Shown in pieces: positions 28,474 through 38,424 of a stretch of 64,000 bases of DNA (its first letter is position 1; each line of letters starts with the position of its first letter). This DNA is from Flavobacterium azizsancarii. Its GTDB lineage: Bacteria; Bacteroidota; Bacteroidia; Flavobacteriales; Flavobacteriaceae. The DNA lies in NCBI RefSeq assembly GCF_027980145.1, contig NZ_JAMZNK010000017.1:44969-108968 (forward strand), in the 5' to 3' direction. Both the position numbers and the translations under genes were made by a program. The notes beneath the pieces are model-generated. The model had not been told where the DNA came from. It saw only the letters and a list, made by a program, of their open reading frames with translations, and searched no databases.

Positions 28474-28853
28474 TTTTCTGTAATTTTTTCAATTTGAGTT
28501 TTAATTTCTTCAATTCTTCTATCAAGATTTTTTATTGCTATTTCCAGTCCCGGGAGTGATTCAAGATCGTGATTAATTCGTTGGTGTTGTGTTAGTTTTT
28601 CCAGAACCAGAGACGTATTATTTCTAACATTATTGATCTGGTTGTTAAGTGCTGCTATTTCTTCTATCAAATCATCTAAGGATTGATTTCTGTAGAATAT
28701 CGTTACAGGCTTATCAGATAATTGCTTTCGAATATACTCACTTACCGTATGGCAGGTGCTTTTTTTGCATTGATTTTGAATTGCAAAATATTGATTAATT
28801 GGAAGCCCTACATAAACAGCTCGAATTCGATTTAGATCATCTTTTATCATCAT
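28458..28853 (-). CDS. Relaxosome accessory protein (MobA/MobC-like)
   Basis: A 131-residue protein. The N-terminal half looks like a ribbon-helix-helix DNA-binding domain (RIRAVYVGLPINQYFAIQNQC through SEYIRKQLSDK). The C-terminal half is a probable coiled coil rich in isoleucine, glutamate and lysine. Such proteins bind near oriT and recruit the relaxase, whose gene overlaps this one by 16 bp. Called by size, position and N-terminal pattern; the family is diverse. Confidence 0.75.
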   Translation of the reverse strand: MMIKDDLNRIRAVYVGLPINQYFAIQNQCKKSTCHTVSEYIRKQLSDKPVTIFYRNQSLDDLIEEIAALNNQINNVRNNTSLVLEKLTQHQRINHDLESLPGLEIAIKNLDRRIEEIKTQIEKITEKWLQS

Positions 28854-28953
28854 CTTTTATTTTAAGTGATTTTATTTACTATACTTAGGACAAGCAAAGT
28901 CTTATGCCTATTTTTATACCTCTTAATTTTTGCTATGCTATCTGGGATTATTG

Positions 28954-30942
28954 TTATTTTTTAAGAACCATGTAAGACAATTCCGGATCACTTACAAGAC
29001 GATCCATTTCATAATGCACAATATCCTGGATGTCTTGTTTTATTTGAAAATAGTTTCTCTGTATGATCTCGTTATTTAACTTGCGTACAATGGGAATTTC
29101 TTTATAATTATTGGCTTCTTTTTCAAGTGCATTATGATCATTTAGTATCTCACTATGGAATGTCTTGAGTTTTATTTTGCAATTTGGATCATCGGCTACC
29201 ATTCCAACGAACTCGCCAGAGCTTAAAGATGAAATTTTGGAAGCAGGAACAGCTAATTCCAATTGTTTGGAGCGACTCACAGAAGTATCGCCGCTGTTTA
29301 TTGAAAAGCTTTCCCTATCCTGCATGATTTTGCCCACTCGTTCTGATAATTGTTTGGCCGTATCACCGCTTACCTGACCACTTATAATATTTCCTGCGAT
29401 ATTCATAATCACATCGGCCTGTTCACGACCATAATCTTTTCGTAGCTGACTAAAATCCTGCATTCCCAAGCATGTTGCCACTTTATTGCTTCTGCCTGTC
29501 GCAATAAGACTGTCAATATTATTGAGGTAAATAGTTGGAAATTCGTCAAAGACAAGACTACTCTTTTGTTTTCCTTTCTGGTTTACCAATTTCAATAATC
29601 GATTTACATACAGGGAGAGTACTGCGCCGTAAATCTGTATTTTTTGAGGATTGTTTCCCATGCAAATAATTTTTGGATCCTCAGGATTATTAATATCCAA
29701 AGTAAAGTCGTTACCTGAGAGCACATAGTAAAGTTGAGGAGAGGAGAGTCTTGCCATGGCTACCTTAGCCGAGGCGATTTGACCTTCTAGTTGCTCCATT
29801 ACATCATTTAGGTATGCGTTGATAAAAGGATTAATCAAGACCTCTATTTCCTTTTCTGTTCTGAGAAGGGTAAAGAGATCATCATAATCTATTTGCATGA
29901 GCTCAATTACATGAGGTAATGTACAGTATTGACCTTCCTTATATTTTTTTAAGTACCATATTATGGCTGTTAAAAAGTTAATAGGGGATTCAACAAAAAA
30001 ATCTCCTTGACGTTTAATCCACTCTCTGTTGAGTCCCAGTAAAATAGTCCGAGCCGACTCAGAAGAGTCAGTAATATCAGTCATGGCTGAAGGCACTAAT
30101 GGATTACAGCGATGTGAACGAGAGAGGTCATCAAAATTGATACTGTAAAATTTTGGACAAATTAGATAATGTGCTTTATATTCAAGCCATGTATTATAGG
30201 CAATTATGGTAAGATCATCGTATTTGAAATCATAAACAAACATGGCAAAACCTTTTCGGATGTGCTGGGTAATGACATGGCGAATTACAAAATAGGATTT
30301 ACCCGAACCAGGGCTACCCAATACCAAAAGAGCGCGAAAGGGATTGATAATATTGATCCAGCTTTTTCGCACTTGGTCTTTAAGATGATATTGCGCGGGT
30401 AGGTTCACAGAATACTCATTTTCCAGAAGCCTTTCCTCTTGCGGAAAAGTCTCGTTTTCTTCATTAAAAATATCATCTGAATTGAGCTTTTTGGTTATAA
30501 TACGTGAGAAAATAGTACCTGCTGTGAGAAGGAAAATAAATCCCGTAGCAGTTATGGCAATATAGAGAAGGGCAATATCGGTGCTTTGTAATTTTAAAAA
30601 CATTAAGAGATAACTCATGAAAAATAGAAGCAACCCCAGGGCTAGCCAGAGAAAAGCAGTCTTATATCCTAGTTTTTCATCTTTTCTTCCTTTGGCTCCT
30701 AAAAGAGATATGAACAAAAAGCCGAAGCAAAACAATTTGGAGAGGTGGAAATTATCAAATAACCCCGTACGGGTAATAATGCGCAGAATCGTGTCGGCGA
30801 ACTCGTTTACAAGATGCCATTGTGAGAATGCATTATAGGTATAATAGTAAAAATGCAAACACAGTAAAGCAATACTTATGAGCCTTGTCATATCTAGTAT
30901 TTTCCTCAGTGCCTGTTCGTTTTCTCCAGTTTGCATCGCCAT
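28954..30942 (-). CDS. Type IV coupling protein (VirD4/TraG family, Bacteroidetes MobC type)
   Basis: A 662-residue inner-membrane ATPase that would deliver the relaxase-DNA complex to a conjugation channel. Four hydrophobic helices occupy about residues 20-150, matching the N-terminal membrane domain of Bacteroidetes coupling proteins. Walker A is LGSPGSGKSYF with K215, and Walker B is SLVFDEFPT near residue 460. No channel genes accompany it here, so it would depend on a pore encoded elsewhere. Confidence 0.9.
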   Translation of the reverse strand: MAMQTGENEQALRKILDMTRLISIALLCLHFYYYTYNAFSQWHLVNEFADTILRIITRTGLFDNFHLSKLFCFGFLFISLLGAKGRKDEKLGYKTAFLWLALGLLLFFMSYLLMFLKLQSTDIALLYIAITATGFIFLLTAGTIFSRIITKKLNSDDIFNEENETFPQEERLLENEYSVNLPAQYHLKDQVRKSWINIINPFRALLVLGSPGSGKSYFVIRHVITQHIRKGFAMFVYDFKYDDLTIIAYNTWLEYKAHYLICPKFYSINFDDLSRSHRCNPLVPSAMTDITDSSESARTILLGLNREWIKRQGDFFVESPINFLTAIIWYLKKYKEGQYCTLPHVIELMQIDYDDLFTLLRTEKEIEVLINPFINAYLNDVMEQLEGQIASAKVAMARLSSPQLYYVLSGNDFTLDINNPEDPKIICMGNNPQKIQIYGAVLSLYVNRLLKLVNQKGKQKSSLVFDEFPTIYLNNIDSLIATGRSNKVATCLGMQDFSQLRKDYGREQADVIMNIAGNIISGQVSGDTAKQLSERVGKIMQDRESFSINSGDTSVSRSKQLELAVPASKISSLSSGEFVGMVADDPNCKIKLKTFHSEILNDHNALEKEANNYKEIPIVRKLNNEIIQRNYFQIKQDIQDIVHYEMDRLVSDPELSYMVLKK

Positions 30943-31075
30943 TGATTTAGAGGTTAAGGTTGGTAGAGCATAAAAAAATATAAGTTTTCAGTGAGGTGTT
31001 TGACTATAGAATTTTTTGCTTTGTCAATACTATTTTCTTTGTTAGGGATCAGATTTATTTATTAAGGACTTTATC

Positions 31076-31987
31076 CTATGGTTTAGGGGCCGTTTTTATC
31101 TTTTTTGAAACTGTTTGCGGTGAATTTATAATCCAGTCATTCAGATCTTTATGCTCCTTGTAAAGTGAACTGTGGTCAAGGTATTTACTACCCCAATCAA
31201 GGGCGCGTTTAGTAGCATTTTGTCCTGGCTGATCCTGATCGAGATATAATTGTACTAATTTGTGTTTTTCCATAAATGGCCTGGCTTTATCCAGGAAGGA
31301 AAGCGAGTTTAGAATTAAAAAATTCTCTTTTTTTTCTCTCAGACCGTAATTCATAGCTTTGTAGGATAAAAAATCCATGAATCCCTCAAAGACTACCAGT
31401 ACTTTATTGTTATAATCGTAAGAGGTTACTCCTTTTGGAGAGCTACTGGATTTGAAATATGGATTTCGAATTTCGAATCCTCCCAGATCGTTTTTAAAAC
31501 CGATGCCGTAATAATGATGATCACTTATGTTATAACTAATCTCTGAGCAAAAATTAGAGGCAACACCAAGGGGAATTTTTCTTTGTTTAAGATATTGTAA
31601 CAGAGCGGCAGATTTAAGGGACTCTTCTTTAACTATGGTTATTTTTGACTGCCTTTGCTCCAAGATATCTTTGTCAGGAACTGGCGAATGATATAAGGTG
31701 TTATTTCCACTATGTTCTTTCAAGAATTCTCCAATGGAGCATTTAAAAAAAAGTATTCCAAAGTCAATAATATTACCTCCTTTTCCAATACCATGATCAT
31801 ACCATCTATTGATTCTTCGGTTGATTTTAAAAGAAGCAGTCTTCTCATTGCGAAGTGGCGAAAGGTACCAATAATCATCATGTGCTACCTTAGAGGGGTC
31901 AAATCCTAAGGAGTGTAAATAAGAAACCATATCCAATGACTTTATGTTGTCTAAGGATAGACGATCGTTACTGAAATTCATAGTCAT
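31076..31987 (-). CDS. Toprim (primase-like) protein of the mobile module
   Basis: 303 residues. The first 100 residues resemble the CHC2 DnaG-type region of mobile-element primases (YLSPLRNEKTASFKINRR, WYDHGIGKGGNIIDF), but zinc-binding cysteines are absent. The toprim domain has the acidic motifs FEGFMD (about residue 203) and LYLDQDQPGQNA (about residue 245). Such genes commonly accompany mobilisation genes in Bacteroidetes elements and may help replicate transferred DNA. The start at ATG 31987 could be the next methionine, two codons in. Confidence 0.82.
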   Translation of the reverse strand: MTMNFSNDRLSLDNIKSLDMVSYLHSLGFDPSKVAHDDYWYLSPLRNEKTASFKINRRINRWYDHGIGKGGNIIDFGILFFKCSIGEFLKEHSGNNTLYHSPVPDKDILEQRQSKITIVKEESLKSAALLQYLKQRKIPLGVASNFCSEISYNISDHHYYGIGFKNDLGGFEIRNPYFKSSSSPKGVTSYDYNNKVLVVFEGFMDFLSYKAMNYGLREKKENFLILNSLSFLDKARPFMEKHKLVQLYLDQDQPGQNATKRALDWGSKYLDHSSLYKEHKDLNDWIINSPQTVSKKIKTAPKP

Positions 31988-32573
31988 ATTATATAGGGTT
32001 GATCATTCAGAAATACATCTACGAAAATAACTCAGATATAAATGCTGTACAATCCTCAGTATATTATAGCTGGGGTTAGACTAGGATTAAAAGCTTGTTG
32101 TTGTGGGAGTCTTGCTAGATAATTTTCAGACCATTCTATACAAGATTTTTACAACTCTCTTATTGTATATTTTCAATTGGATTTGCAAAATAATTCTTAA
32201 AGCCAATTCTACAATGGTTGGTGTTTTTAGTAAAGTAAAAGTTAAAAAAAAGTAAGATTTAATTGAGATATTATTTTTTAAAGAACGTATTTTCCGAGAG
32301 TCTATTTAAAGATTTTATATTTAAATAGACTCCATTTAGTGTTCTGTGAATCAGGCTGGTATTTCTTGCCTAAAATAATCTTTGATAAAGTGGCAGTGTT
32401 AAAAAAAAAGGTTTGCAATATCCTTTAAAATTTCCTTATTCTCTTAAGAGTTTGTTACTGCATTTTAAAGGGAAAAGTCAAATTGATTTGATTAGCTAAA
32501 ATAATTTGAAAAAGTTATTCTGCATATTACAGGTCCACCATTTCTGATAAAATAGTATTAGGAAATGATAGTT
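31988..32573. other. Gene-free interval with one stem-loop
   Basis: No convincing reading frame was found. At 32298-32332 a perfect 13-bp inverted repeat, GAGTCTATTTAAA with TTTAAATAGACTC, surrounds a nine-base loop. It may be a terminator of an ancestral gene or a mobile-element end. No direct repeat that would mark an attachment site was recognised. Confidence 0.5.
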
Positions 32574-33419
32574 TTATTTCAAAAGAAATTCCATTTCATA
32601 TTGTTTAACGAAAATATTCATTCCTATGTCTTTCATAAAACTTAGTGTTTCTTTTGAAGCATTTTCAATATTTGTAGCAGAAACATCTTTTTCATAATTT
32701 GTAGCAATGTATTGTAAAAGTTGCCGACCTGCTCCCTTTCCTCTGTAATTTTTATCAACTGAAAGTTGGTGAATTCTTTTTAGTTTGGGATTAAAAACCG
32801 TGTAGCCTAATAGTTTTTCATTATCATATATACCTAGAGAAATATTGAAATTTTTCAGCTTTTCAAGGGATGTAATTGAATTTTGCCACGATGGTTTTAT
32901 GTCCCAAAAGGATTGAAGTTTTTGCCAATTATATTCTTCCAATTTGCGAATTTCAAAATCACTTTTTCTATTGGTTATATTAATTACACCTTTATAACAA
33001 TTTAATTCCCGGATAATTTTGAACCCTATATTCTTGTAGGTTTTTATTGCACACTCATTTTTGGTTATTACTTCCAATAACAACTTGTCAATATTATTTT
33101 GGTGTAAAATGGGTAAAACATATTCGTATAATTTTGCCGTTAATTTATTTCCCCTTTTTGCTGGAATTACTCCTGTTCCTGCATTATAAACAATTTTCAA
33201 TTGGTCAACAAGTTCATAGCCGTGAAGAATAAAAGCAATCAATTGGTTATCCTGGAAAGCACCTACTGAAAATTCAAGTTTAATACTGTCGCTTTTTATT
33301 TTATCTTCGAGTTGTTCTTTTGTTAAGTAAAATGGCACTATGTAGTCTGAGAATGACAAATTGAAAACTTCTAAAAGTTTTTCAATGGGAGTGTTCTCCA
33401 AGGTCTGTAAGGTAGTCAT
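32574..33419 (-). CDS. GNAT-family N-acetyltransferase, two-domain
   Basis: A 281-residue protein with two GNAT-like halves. The first contains TGVIPAKRGNKLTAKLYEYV. The second contains the acetyl-CoA loop VDKNYRGKGAGRQLLQYIA near residue 220. The substrate is unknown. It stands alone on the minus strand between two gene-poor intervals, beside the mobilisation module. Confidence 0.82.
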   Translation of the reverse strand: MTTLQTLENTPIEKLLEVFNLSFSDYIVPFYLTKEQLEDKIKSDSIKLEFSVGAFQDNQLIAFILHGYELVDQLKIVYNAGTGVIPAKRGNKLTAKLYEYVLPILHQNNIDKLLLEVITKNECAIKTYKNIGFKIIRELNCYKGVINITNRKSDFEIRKLEEYNWQKLQSFWDIKPSWQNSITSLEKLKNFNISLGIYDNEKLLGYTVFNPKLKRIHQLSVDKNYRGKGAGRQLLQYIATNYEKDVSATNIENASKETLSFMKDIGMNIFVKQYEMEFLLK

Positions 33420-34160
33420 AAAATTACTGCTAAGATAAGTTCTCTAAAAATCAAAATTGGTTAGTTCTGCGAACCTATTGCCTATTTTGGGGTAAATATA
33501 CTGGATTTAAGAAGATTGGAAAAGTGTCTAGATTAAAATTTAGTGCTAAATACATTGGTAAGTTATAATTTTCTTTATTTATAACTGCCATCCAGACTTT
33601 TACCATTATCTGTGGCTAAGGTGAAGCATAGTAATAGAGATTAAAAATAAGGGAGGTGTGTTGTATTTTGATTAGTTTTTAGCAAGAACACTATAGTTAA
33701 ATATTGACGGAATTACTTTTTTAGTATTTAAGTAGGTATCGTAGAGATTAAATGTAAAAATCGTTAATTTCAACTATAAATAATTTTCTATATAAAAATC
33801 TAATTGTCACAAGAAAATTTAACTCATAATTCTTAAATAACTGCATCAAAATTTAGCGACTAAAAATTTTATAAAAAAACATACATCAGAAGTTGATTTA
33901 ATTAGAAAATTATTCTAGTATGAAAAATTATTTAACCTTGGCATTTTTACAATTTATTGATTTTACAATTGAACATTTTTACTTTGATGTTAAGTTGAGC
34001 GGTTAACTTCGGCTCTAGTAAAAAAGTCCTTGGTTAAAATATACAGAATCAGTATAAACTCTAATTTGGCTAACTTTTCAAAAAATTCCTTAACAGTAGT
34101 CACGTAGATTTGGATAACTTTAAAGAAAAAAATATTACGAATTTCAATAAAATTAATAAA
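33420..34160. other. Gene-poor interval of about 740 bp
   Basis: AT-rich sequence without a supported gene. A 28-codon open frame from 33920 (MKNYLTLAFLQF) is too short to call. No RNA gene, tandem repeat or insertion-sequence end was recognised. The interval leads into a decayed serine-hydrolase gene, which suggests an eroding region. Confidence 0.4.
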
Positions 34161-34390
34161 ATAAAAAATGTTTTGAATTTGATACTTTTACTTTTTATGT
34201 GCACATATTTTATGCCAAAAAAGGCAATATCAGCAAAATGGTGAATCAGTATGCTGTTACGAACCTATTCAATGGAACGGTGCTGGTTCAAAATAATCAT
34301 AAGATCATTTATCATAAAAGTTTTGGGGTTGCAAAGGGTTCATTTAGTTGGAAAGTTACTAATGAAACGGAATATCAAGTCTACGAGTAA
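34161..34390 (+). pseudogene. Decayed beta-lactamase-like serine hydrolase, 5' fragment
   Basis: One frame from 34161 encodes a leucine-rich signal-like peptide, KNVLNLILLLLFMCTYF, running to KKAISAK, with ATA where a start ATG would be expected. Near 34235 the coding shifts to another frame, MVNQYAVTNLFNGTVLVQNN and on to KIIYHKSFGVAKGSF, which resembles the N-terminus of class C beta-lactamase-type serine hydrolases. A stop at 34388 ends it before the SxxK catalytic motif. The rest has been lost up to the TonB-receptor gene, 20 bp away. Confidence 0.6.
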
Positions 34391-34410
34391 TTTGCTCACC
34401 AAAATATGCT

Positions 34411-36945
34411 TTAGAAATTTATCCTAAAACTAATATTTGGTGTTAAACCAAGTGATTTGTTATCTACTTGTAGGGCATTGTTCTTATCATTTGAATTGAC
34501 TTTGTAATATCGGTTTATAACATTATCCTGATTGGTTACATTAATTACACCGGCAGTAATCGAAGCTTTAATTAACGGTGACAAATTAAAACTGTAATTT
34601 AAAGAAGCATCTAAGCGCATGAAATTATCCAGGTTATCATTATTAGGAGAACCATAGTTTACCATAACATTATTCCCGTTTTGTTTTGTTTGTGCACCTT
34701 CAATTGGTTTTGTATAAGGCTGACCGTTTCTCCAACTCCCACCAACTGCTATTTTTATATTTTTAATAATAGTGTAATAAAAACCAACAGATAAGGAGTG
34801 TCTTATATCTACATTATTAGGGAATTCAGAAGGTTTAAGGGTATTAAATTGATAGTTGTTGATACTAAAAGTGTAACTCAGCCAAATGCTATATTGATAA
34901 CCTGTTTTATTAGCGAAAAATTCAAGCCCTTTTGCAGTATAACTGCCATTGGCAATCGTATACTGAAAGCTGTTGTAAAAACCCTGATTAGAAGCTGTAA
35001 TGCCATCTACAATTTTATAAAAACCCGTGGCCTCAATATTGACTTTGTTTTTGTTGAATTCTAAACCAAAAGACACCTGTTTACTGGTAGCGATTGGTAT
35101 GTCCTTATTATTCACTAAAACCCAGCGTCTTTTTTCAACACCAAGAAAGTCATCCTGAAAATCTACGATTTGTGTAGAAGATTGGTTTTTAAATTCTCCT
35201 TCTAATTTTAAGGCAAATTCGTTCGATAATTTTTGGCGAATGTTTATTCGCGGCTCGATTAAAAGTTTGTCAAATTTCTGGAAATAATTAAAACGCAACC
35301 CAACTCTCACATACGTGTTATTTTTATGGTATTCGACTTCAGAAAACAAAGCGTGATTGAGCATAACTCCCTTTATAGTACTGGAATAATTTGGATTTAT
35401 AACAATTGTTTGGTTCAACATTCCGGTTTCATTAAACTGATACCCAAATAAGAGATTTAGGTTTTCATTTGTTTTGTAATGTGTATTTAGTTTTATACCG
35501 GTATCTAATACTTGATTTTCTTCGCTTACAAGCTGATCTGTTTCTACCCGATAATCATTAGCATTAATAGTATATTTAGAAAAGTAAGAGATAAAATCAG
35601 TGCTTAATTTTGTATTCCAGATTGCTTTCCAATTCCCCCCGTAGCCTATATTTTTTTGGAATAAATTACTGGTTTTAGATTGTGTTTCATTTGAATTTGT
35701 GAGATGCTCGGAGTAATCCAAAGCATTATTAATACCAATAATATTGACTCTAAATTGATGTTTTTCATTTAAATCAAAAAGTAATTTAGCGGTATAATCA
35801 TAAAAGTAAAAGTCAGAAGAGGTATCATGTTGGTAGCTACTTTTATTAATTTCAGTGTCTTCAAAACTACGTTCAAAATATTTATCATAAGTAGGGGACT
35901 TTACCCAATCAGTAACAGAGCGGCGTCCTGAAATATGTAAATCTAATTTTTTAGTGATTGGAATTTCCAAAAACGCATCAGCACTAATAGAGTTAATTCC
36001 TGCACCTCCGGAAAAGGTATTGGTTAGCAAATTTTTTGTATACATGTTGATCGTACTCGAGACTCCATCGCTAAATTCTGCACTGGTACCATTTTTATTG
36101 ACGACCACTTTGTTGGTAAGATTGGGATTGTAGGCTGATATTAACCCAAAGAAATGACCGGAATGATACATCTTAATGTTATCCCATAACATCAAATTTT
36201 GATCGTTAGTTCCGCCACGCACGTTAAGATTGGCAATGCTTTCATTAATGCTTTCAACACCGGGTAGCAGTTGTATCGACTGCAGAATGTCGGGTTCGAT
36301 TAATCCGGGAAGAATAGTAAAATTTTTAGTATTTAAAACGGTGCTTCCATCCAGGTATTTTTGGATTCCGGGGGTTAAATAAACATTTATTAAAACCTGA
36401 TTTAACTCTTCATTTTTTGAATAAAGCACTATTTCAGTACACTTGTCTGCTGTAGTAAATAATTCGTTTGCAGAAAACTGCCTGGATTCAAAACCCACAT
36501 ACGAAATAGTAAGTGTCGCTGTTATTGGAATGCTGCCGAAGGAAAACCTGCCATTTGCATCTGTTATCGTACTGCTTTTACTATTATTTACAAATACTGA
36601 TGCTCCCACTAAGGGAGATTTTATTTTATCAGAGAAAATGACTCCACAAATAGAGGTTGTTTTGTTGAGTACTGAAATGGTAATATAGCGATCATTTAAA
36701 ATTTTAAAATTTAAAAGTGTATTCGAGTTGAGATAAGTTATAGTTTCTTGTAATGTAAAAGCAGCATTAGGTATCTGGATCATAACAGCTTTAACATCTT
36801 CAACAGCATATGAAAATTTGATATTAAATTGCTTTTCAACGGTAATAATAACTTCGGTCAACGGAGTTTTTTGAGGTGTATTTTGTCCGTAACAAAAATT
36901 GCCAATGCATAACAGCAAATAAATGCCCCATTTATTTAACAACAT
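34411..36945 (-). CDS. TonB-dependent receptor with STN and carboxypeptidase-like domains
   Basis: An 844-residue outer-membrane receptor. After the signal peptide (to NFCYGQ), residues about 25-95 form a secretin/TonB short N-terminal (STN) domain that would signal to FecR. A carboxypeptidase-regulatory-like domain follows (GVIFSDKIKSPLVGASVFVN). The plug region includes LLPGVESINESIANLNVRGG, and a 22-strand-type barrel ends in RINF. Its start overlaps the FecR gene by 14 bp. The ligand is not evident; no degradative enzyme lies beside it. Confidence 0.92.
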   Translation of the reverse strand: MLLNKWGIYLLLCIGNFCYGQNTPQKTPLTEVIITVEKQFNIKFSYAVEDVKAVMIQIPNAAFTLQETITYLNSNTLLNFKILNDRYITISVLNKTTSICGVIFSDKIKSPLVGASVFVNNSKSSTITDANGRFSFGSIPITATLTISYVGFESRQFSANELFTTADKCTEIVLYSKNEELNQVLINVYLTPGIQKYLDGSTVLNTKNFTILPGLIEPDILQSIQLLPGVESINESIANLNVRGGTNDQNLMLWDNIKMYHSGHFFGLISAYNPNLTNKVVVNKNGTSAEFSDGVSSTINMYTKNLLTNTFSGGAGINSISADAFLEIPITKKLDLHISGRRSVTDWVKSPTYDKYFERSFEDTEINKSSYQHDTSSDFYFYDYTAKLLFDLNEKHQFRVNIIGINNALDYSEHLTNSNETQSKTSNLFQKNIGYGGNWKAIWNTKLSTDFISYFSKYTINANDYRVETDQLVSEENQVLDTGIKLNTHYKTNENLNLLFGYQFNETGMLNQTIVINPNYSSTIKGVMLNHALFSEVEYHKNNTYVRVGLRFNYFQKFDKLLIEPRINIRQKLSNEFALKLEGEFKNQSSTQIVDFQDDFLGVEKRRWVLVNNKDIPIATSKQVSFGLEFNKNKVNIEATGFYKIVDGITASNQGFYNSFQYTIANGSYTAKGLEFFANKTGYQYSIWLSYTFSINNYQFNTLKPSEFPNNVDIRHSLSVGFYYTIIKNIKIAVGGSWRNGQPYTKPIEGAQTKQNGNNVMVNYGSPNNDNLDNFMRLDASLNYSFNLSPLIKASITAGVINVTNQDNVINRYYKVNSNDKNNALQVDNKSLGLTPNISFRINF

Positions 36946-37846
36946 AGTTGTAAAATATAATAACGTTTCCTTGAATCTTGTAACTTAATTGAAGCGGGAT
37001 TGTAACAGACTCAAGCGCAATTTGTTTATTGGTATGAGTAAAGCTTCCGGTAAAGAGTTTTGTAGTATCAACGGCTTCTACTTTTATGCTTATATTATAT
37101 TGACGCTCCATTTCTGCAATAACCTGAGTTAACGGAATTTTATCAAAGCTTGATTCCTGCAACAGCCAGGAAGGTTTTTGAACGACAAAATCGTCGACAG
37201 TTTCGATATTGCCGTTTAGGACTCTAAATGTTTTTCCGGGAGGTAATTTTACCGTTTTATTTTGATAAGTAACACTTACTAAACCTTGGTAACATTTTAC
37301 TTCAAAATAATTTTTGCGTTCTTTTACGTTAAACTGTGTTCCTAAAACTTCAATTACTCCGGCAGCTGTATTTACACTAAAAGTCTGCCCTTTTTTTACT
37401 TTAAAAAAAGCTTCACCCTTTAATGTCAGCTCTCTTTTTTCAGGCCATTTTTTTTCATTAAAACTTAGTTTAGAAGCAGAATTTAAGATCACTTCAGAAT
37501 GATCGGGTAGTATAACTGATTTTGTTTCTGCTATTTTGGTCTCAAAAGAAATAGTAGTTGCATGAAAAAGAAAATAAGCAGATGTCAATGCCACAACTAA
37601 AATAGCAGCTGCTCTGTAAAATGGTGTGAAGTTTAAAGTTCTTGTTTTTAGTTTCTTTTCAGAGTGGCCTCTGGCCTTGAATGCTTGAAAAGCCGCATCA
37701 GTATCTACTGTTGGAGCATTCAAGTGTGTGGCATAATGAGCGATCTTTTCAAGAGTTTGTAAATCTTCAGATTGTTTCAAATCTTCAATTTCTTTGCCTG
37801 AAAGCTCATTGTTGAACCATTTTAAGATTTCTTTTTCGTTTTTCAT
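36932..37846 (-). CDS. FecR-family anti-sigma/sigma-regulator
   Basis: A 304-residue inner-membrane regulator that transmits a signal from the TonB receptor to the ECF sigma factor. The cytoplasmic N-terminus (EKEILKWFNNELSGKE) precedes a single membrane helix near residues 78-95 (AAAILVVALTSAYFLF). The FecR domain covers about residues 105-200 (LPDHSEVILNSASKL, GTQFNVKERKNYFEVKCYQG). A C-terminal domain of the DUF4974 type follows. It is translationally coupled to the receptor gene. Confidence 0.93.
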   Translation of the reverse strand: MKNEKEILKWFNNELSGKEIEDLKQSEDLQTLEKIAHYATHLNAPTVDTDAAFQAFKARGHSEKKLKTRTLNFTPFYRAAAILVVALTSAYFLFHATTISFETKIAETKSVILPDHSEVILNSASKLSFNEKKWPEKRELTLKGEAFFKVKKGQTFSVNTAAGVIEVLGTQFNVKERKNYFEVKCYQGLVSVTYQNKTVKLPPGKTFRVLNGNIETVDDFVVQKPSWLLQESSFDKIPLTQVIAEMERQYNISIKVEAVDTTKLFTGSFTHTNKQIALESVTIPLQLSYKIQGNVIIFYNYVVK

Positions 37847-37908
37847 TTTATACCTCTATGTTTATAAGACAATTAACTTATAGATTACCCTATAGTTAAA
37901 AAGACTAT

Positions 37909-38424
37909 TTATATATTTTCTATTTGAGCTTTTAAGAGTTGAAGCGCCCCGGACATTCTTTTTTCGACAGTTTTTTGAGAGATATTGAGCAACTCAGCTA
38001 TTTCGCGGTATTTTTTTGCATCTATTCGATTCAATAAAAACACTTCGCGCTGTACTTCGCTTAATGATGCAATCGCCTTTGTGAGTTTAAGTTTAAATTC
38101 TTCTTCTTCAAATAGGTATTCAGGACTTTGATTATTAGTGTCTAAGTTAGGGCTGTCTTTTGCATATCTTAGTACCACTTTTTGATGCTTTATAGTATTT
38201 AGAAATAAATTATTGATACTGGTAAACAAATAGGTCTTGACTTTGTTAAAATCGATTTTAGAGCAATTCTCCCATATTTTTGTAAACGCATCCTGTACTA
38301 AATCTAATGCTGCTTGATTATCACCGCATTTATAATAAGCAAAATTACTTGCTGATTGTACATGCCTTAAGTAAAAATCCCGAAAGTGACTCTCGTCGCA
38401 AAGTGTACTTTTTTTGTCGCTCAT
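37909..38424 (-). CDS. ECF-type RNA polymerase sigma factor (FecI-like)
   Basis: 171 residues with region 2 (FRDFYLRHVQSASNFAYYKCGD and DLVQDAFTKIWEN) and region 4 (LSEVQREVFLLNRIDAKKYREIAELLNIS, the helix-turn-helix). It begins the minus-strand cassette sigma-FecR-receptor, the standard cell-surface signalling order. The 62-bp gap to FecR and the downstream 14-bp overlap suggest a single transcript. Confidence 0.94.
   Translation of the reverse strand: MSDKKSTLCDESHFRDFYLRHVQSASNFAYYKCGDNQAALDLVQDAFTKIWENCSKIDFNKVKTYLFTSINNLFLNTIKHQKVVLRYAKDSPNLDTNNQSPEYLFEEEEFKLKLTKAIASLSEVQREVFLLNRIDAKKYREIAELLNISQKTVEKRMSGALQLLKAQIENI

Noticed and set aside
33920..34006. 28-codon open frame MKNYLTLAFLQF...
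   Set aside because: Short, AT-rich, with no family resemblance or conserved context; chance cannot be excluded.
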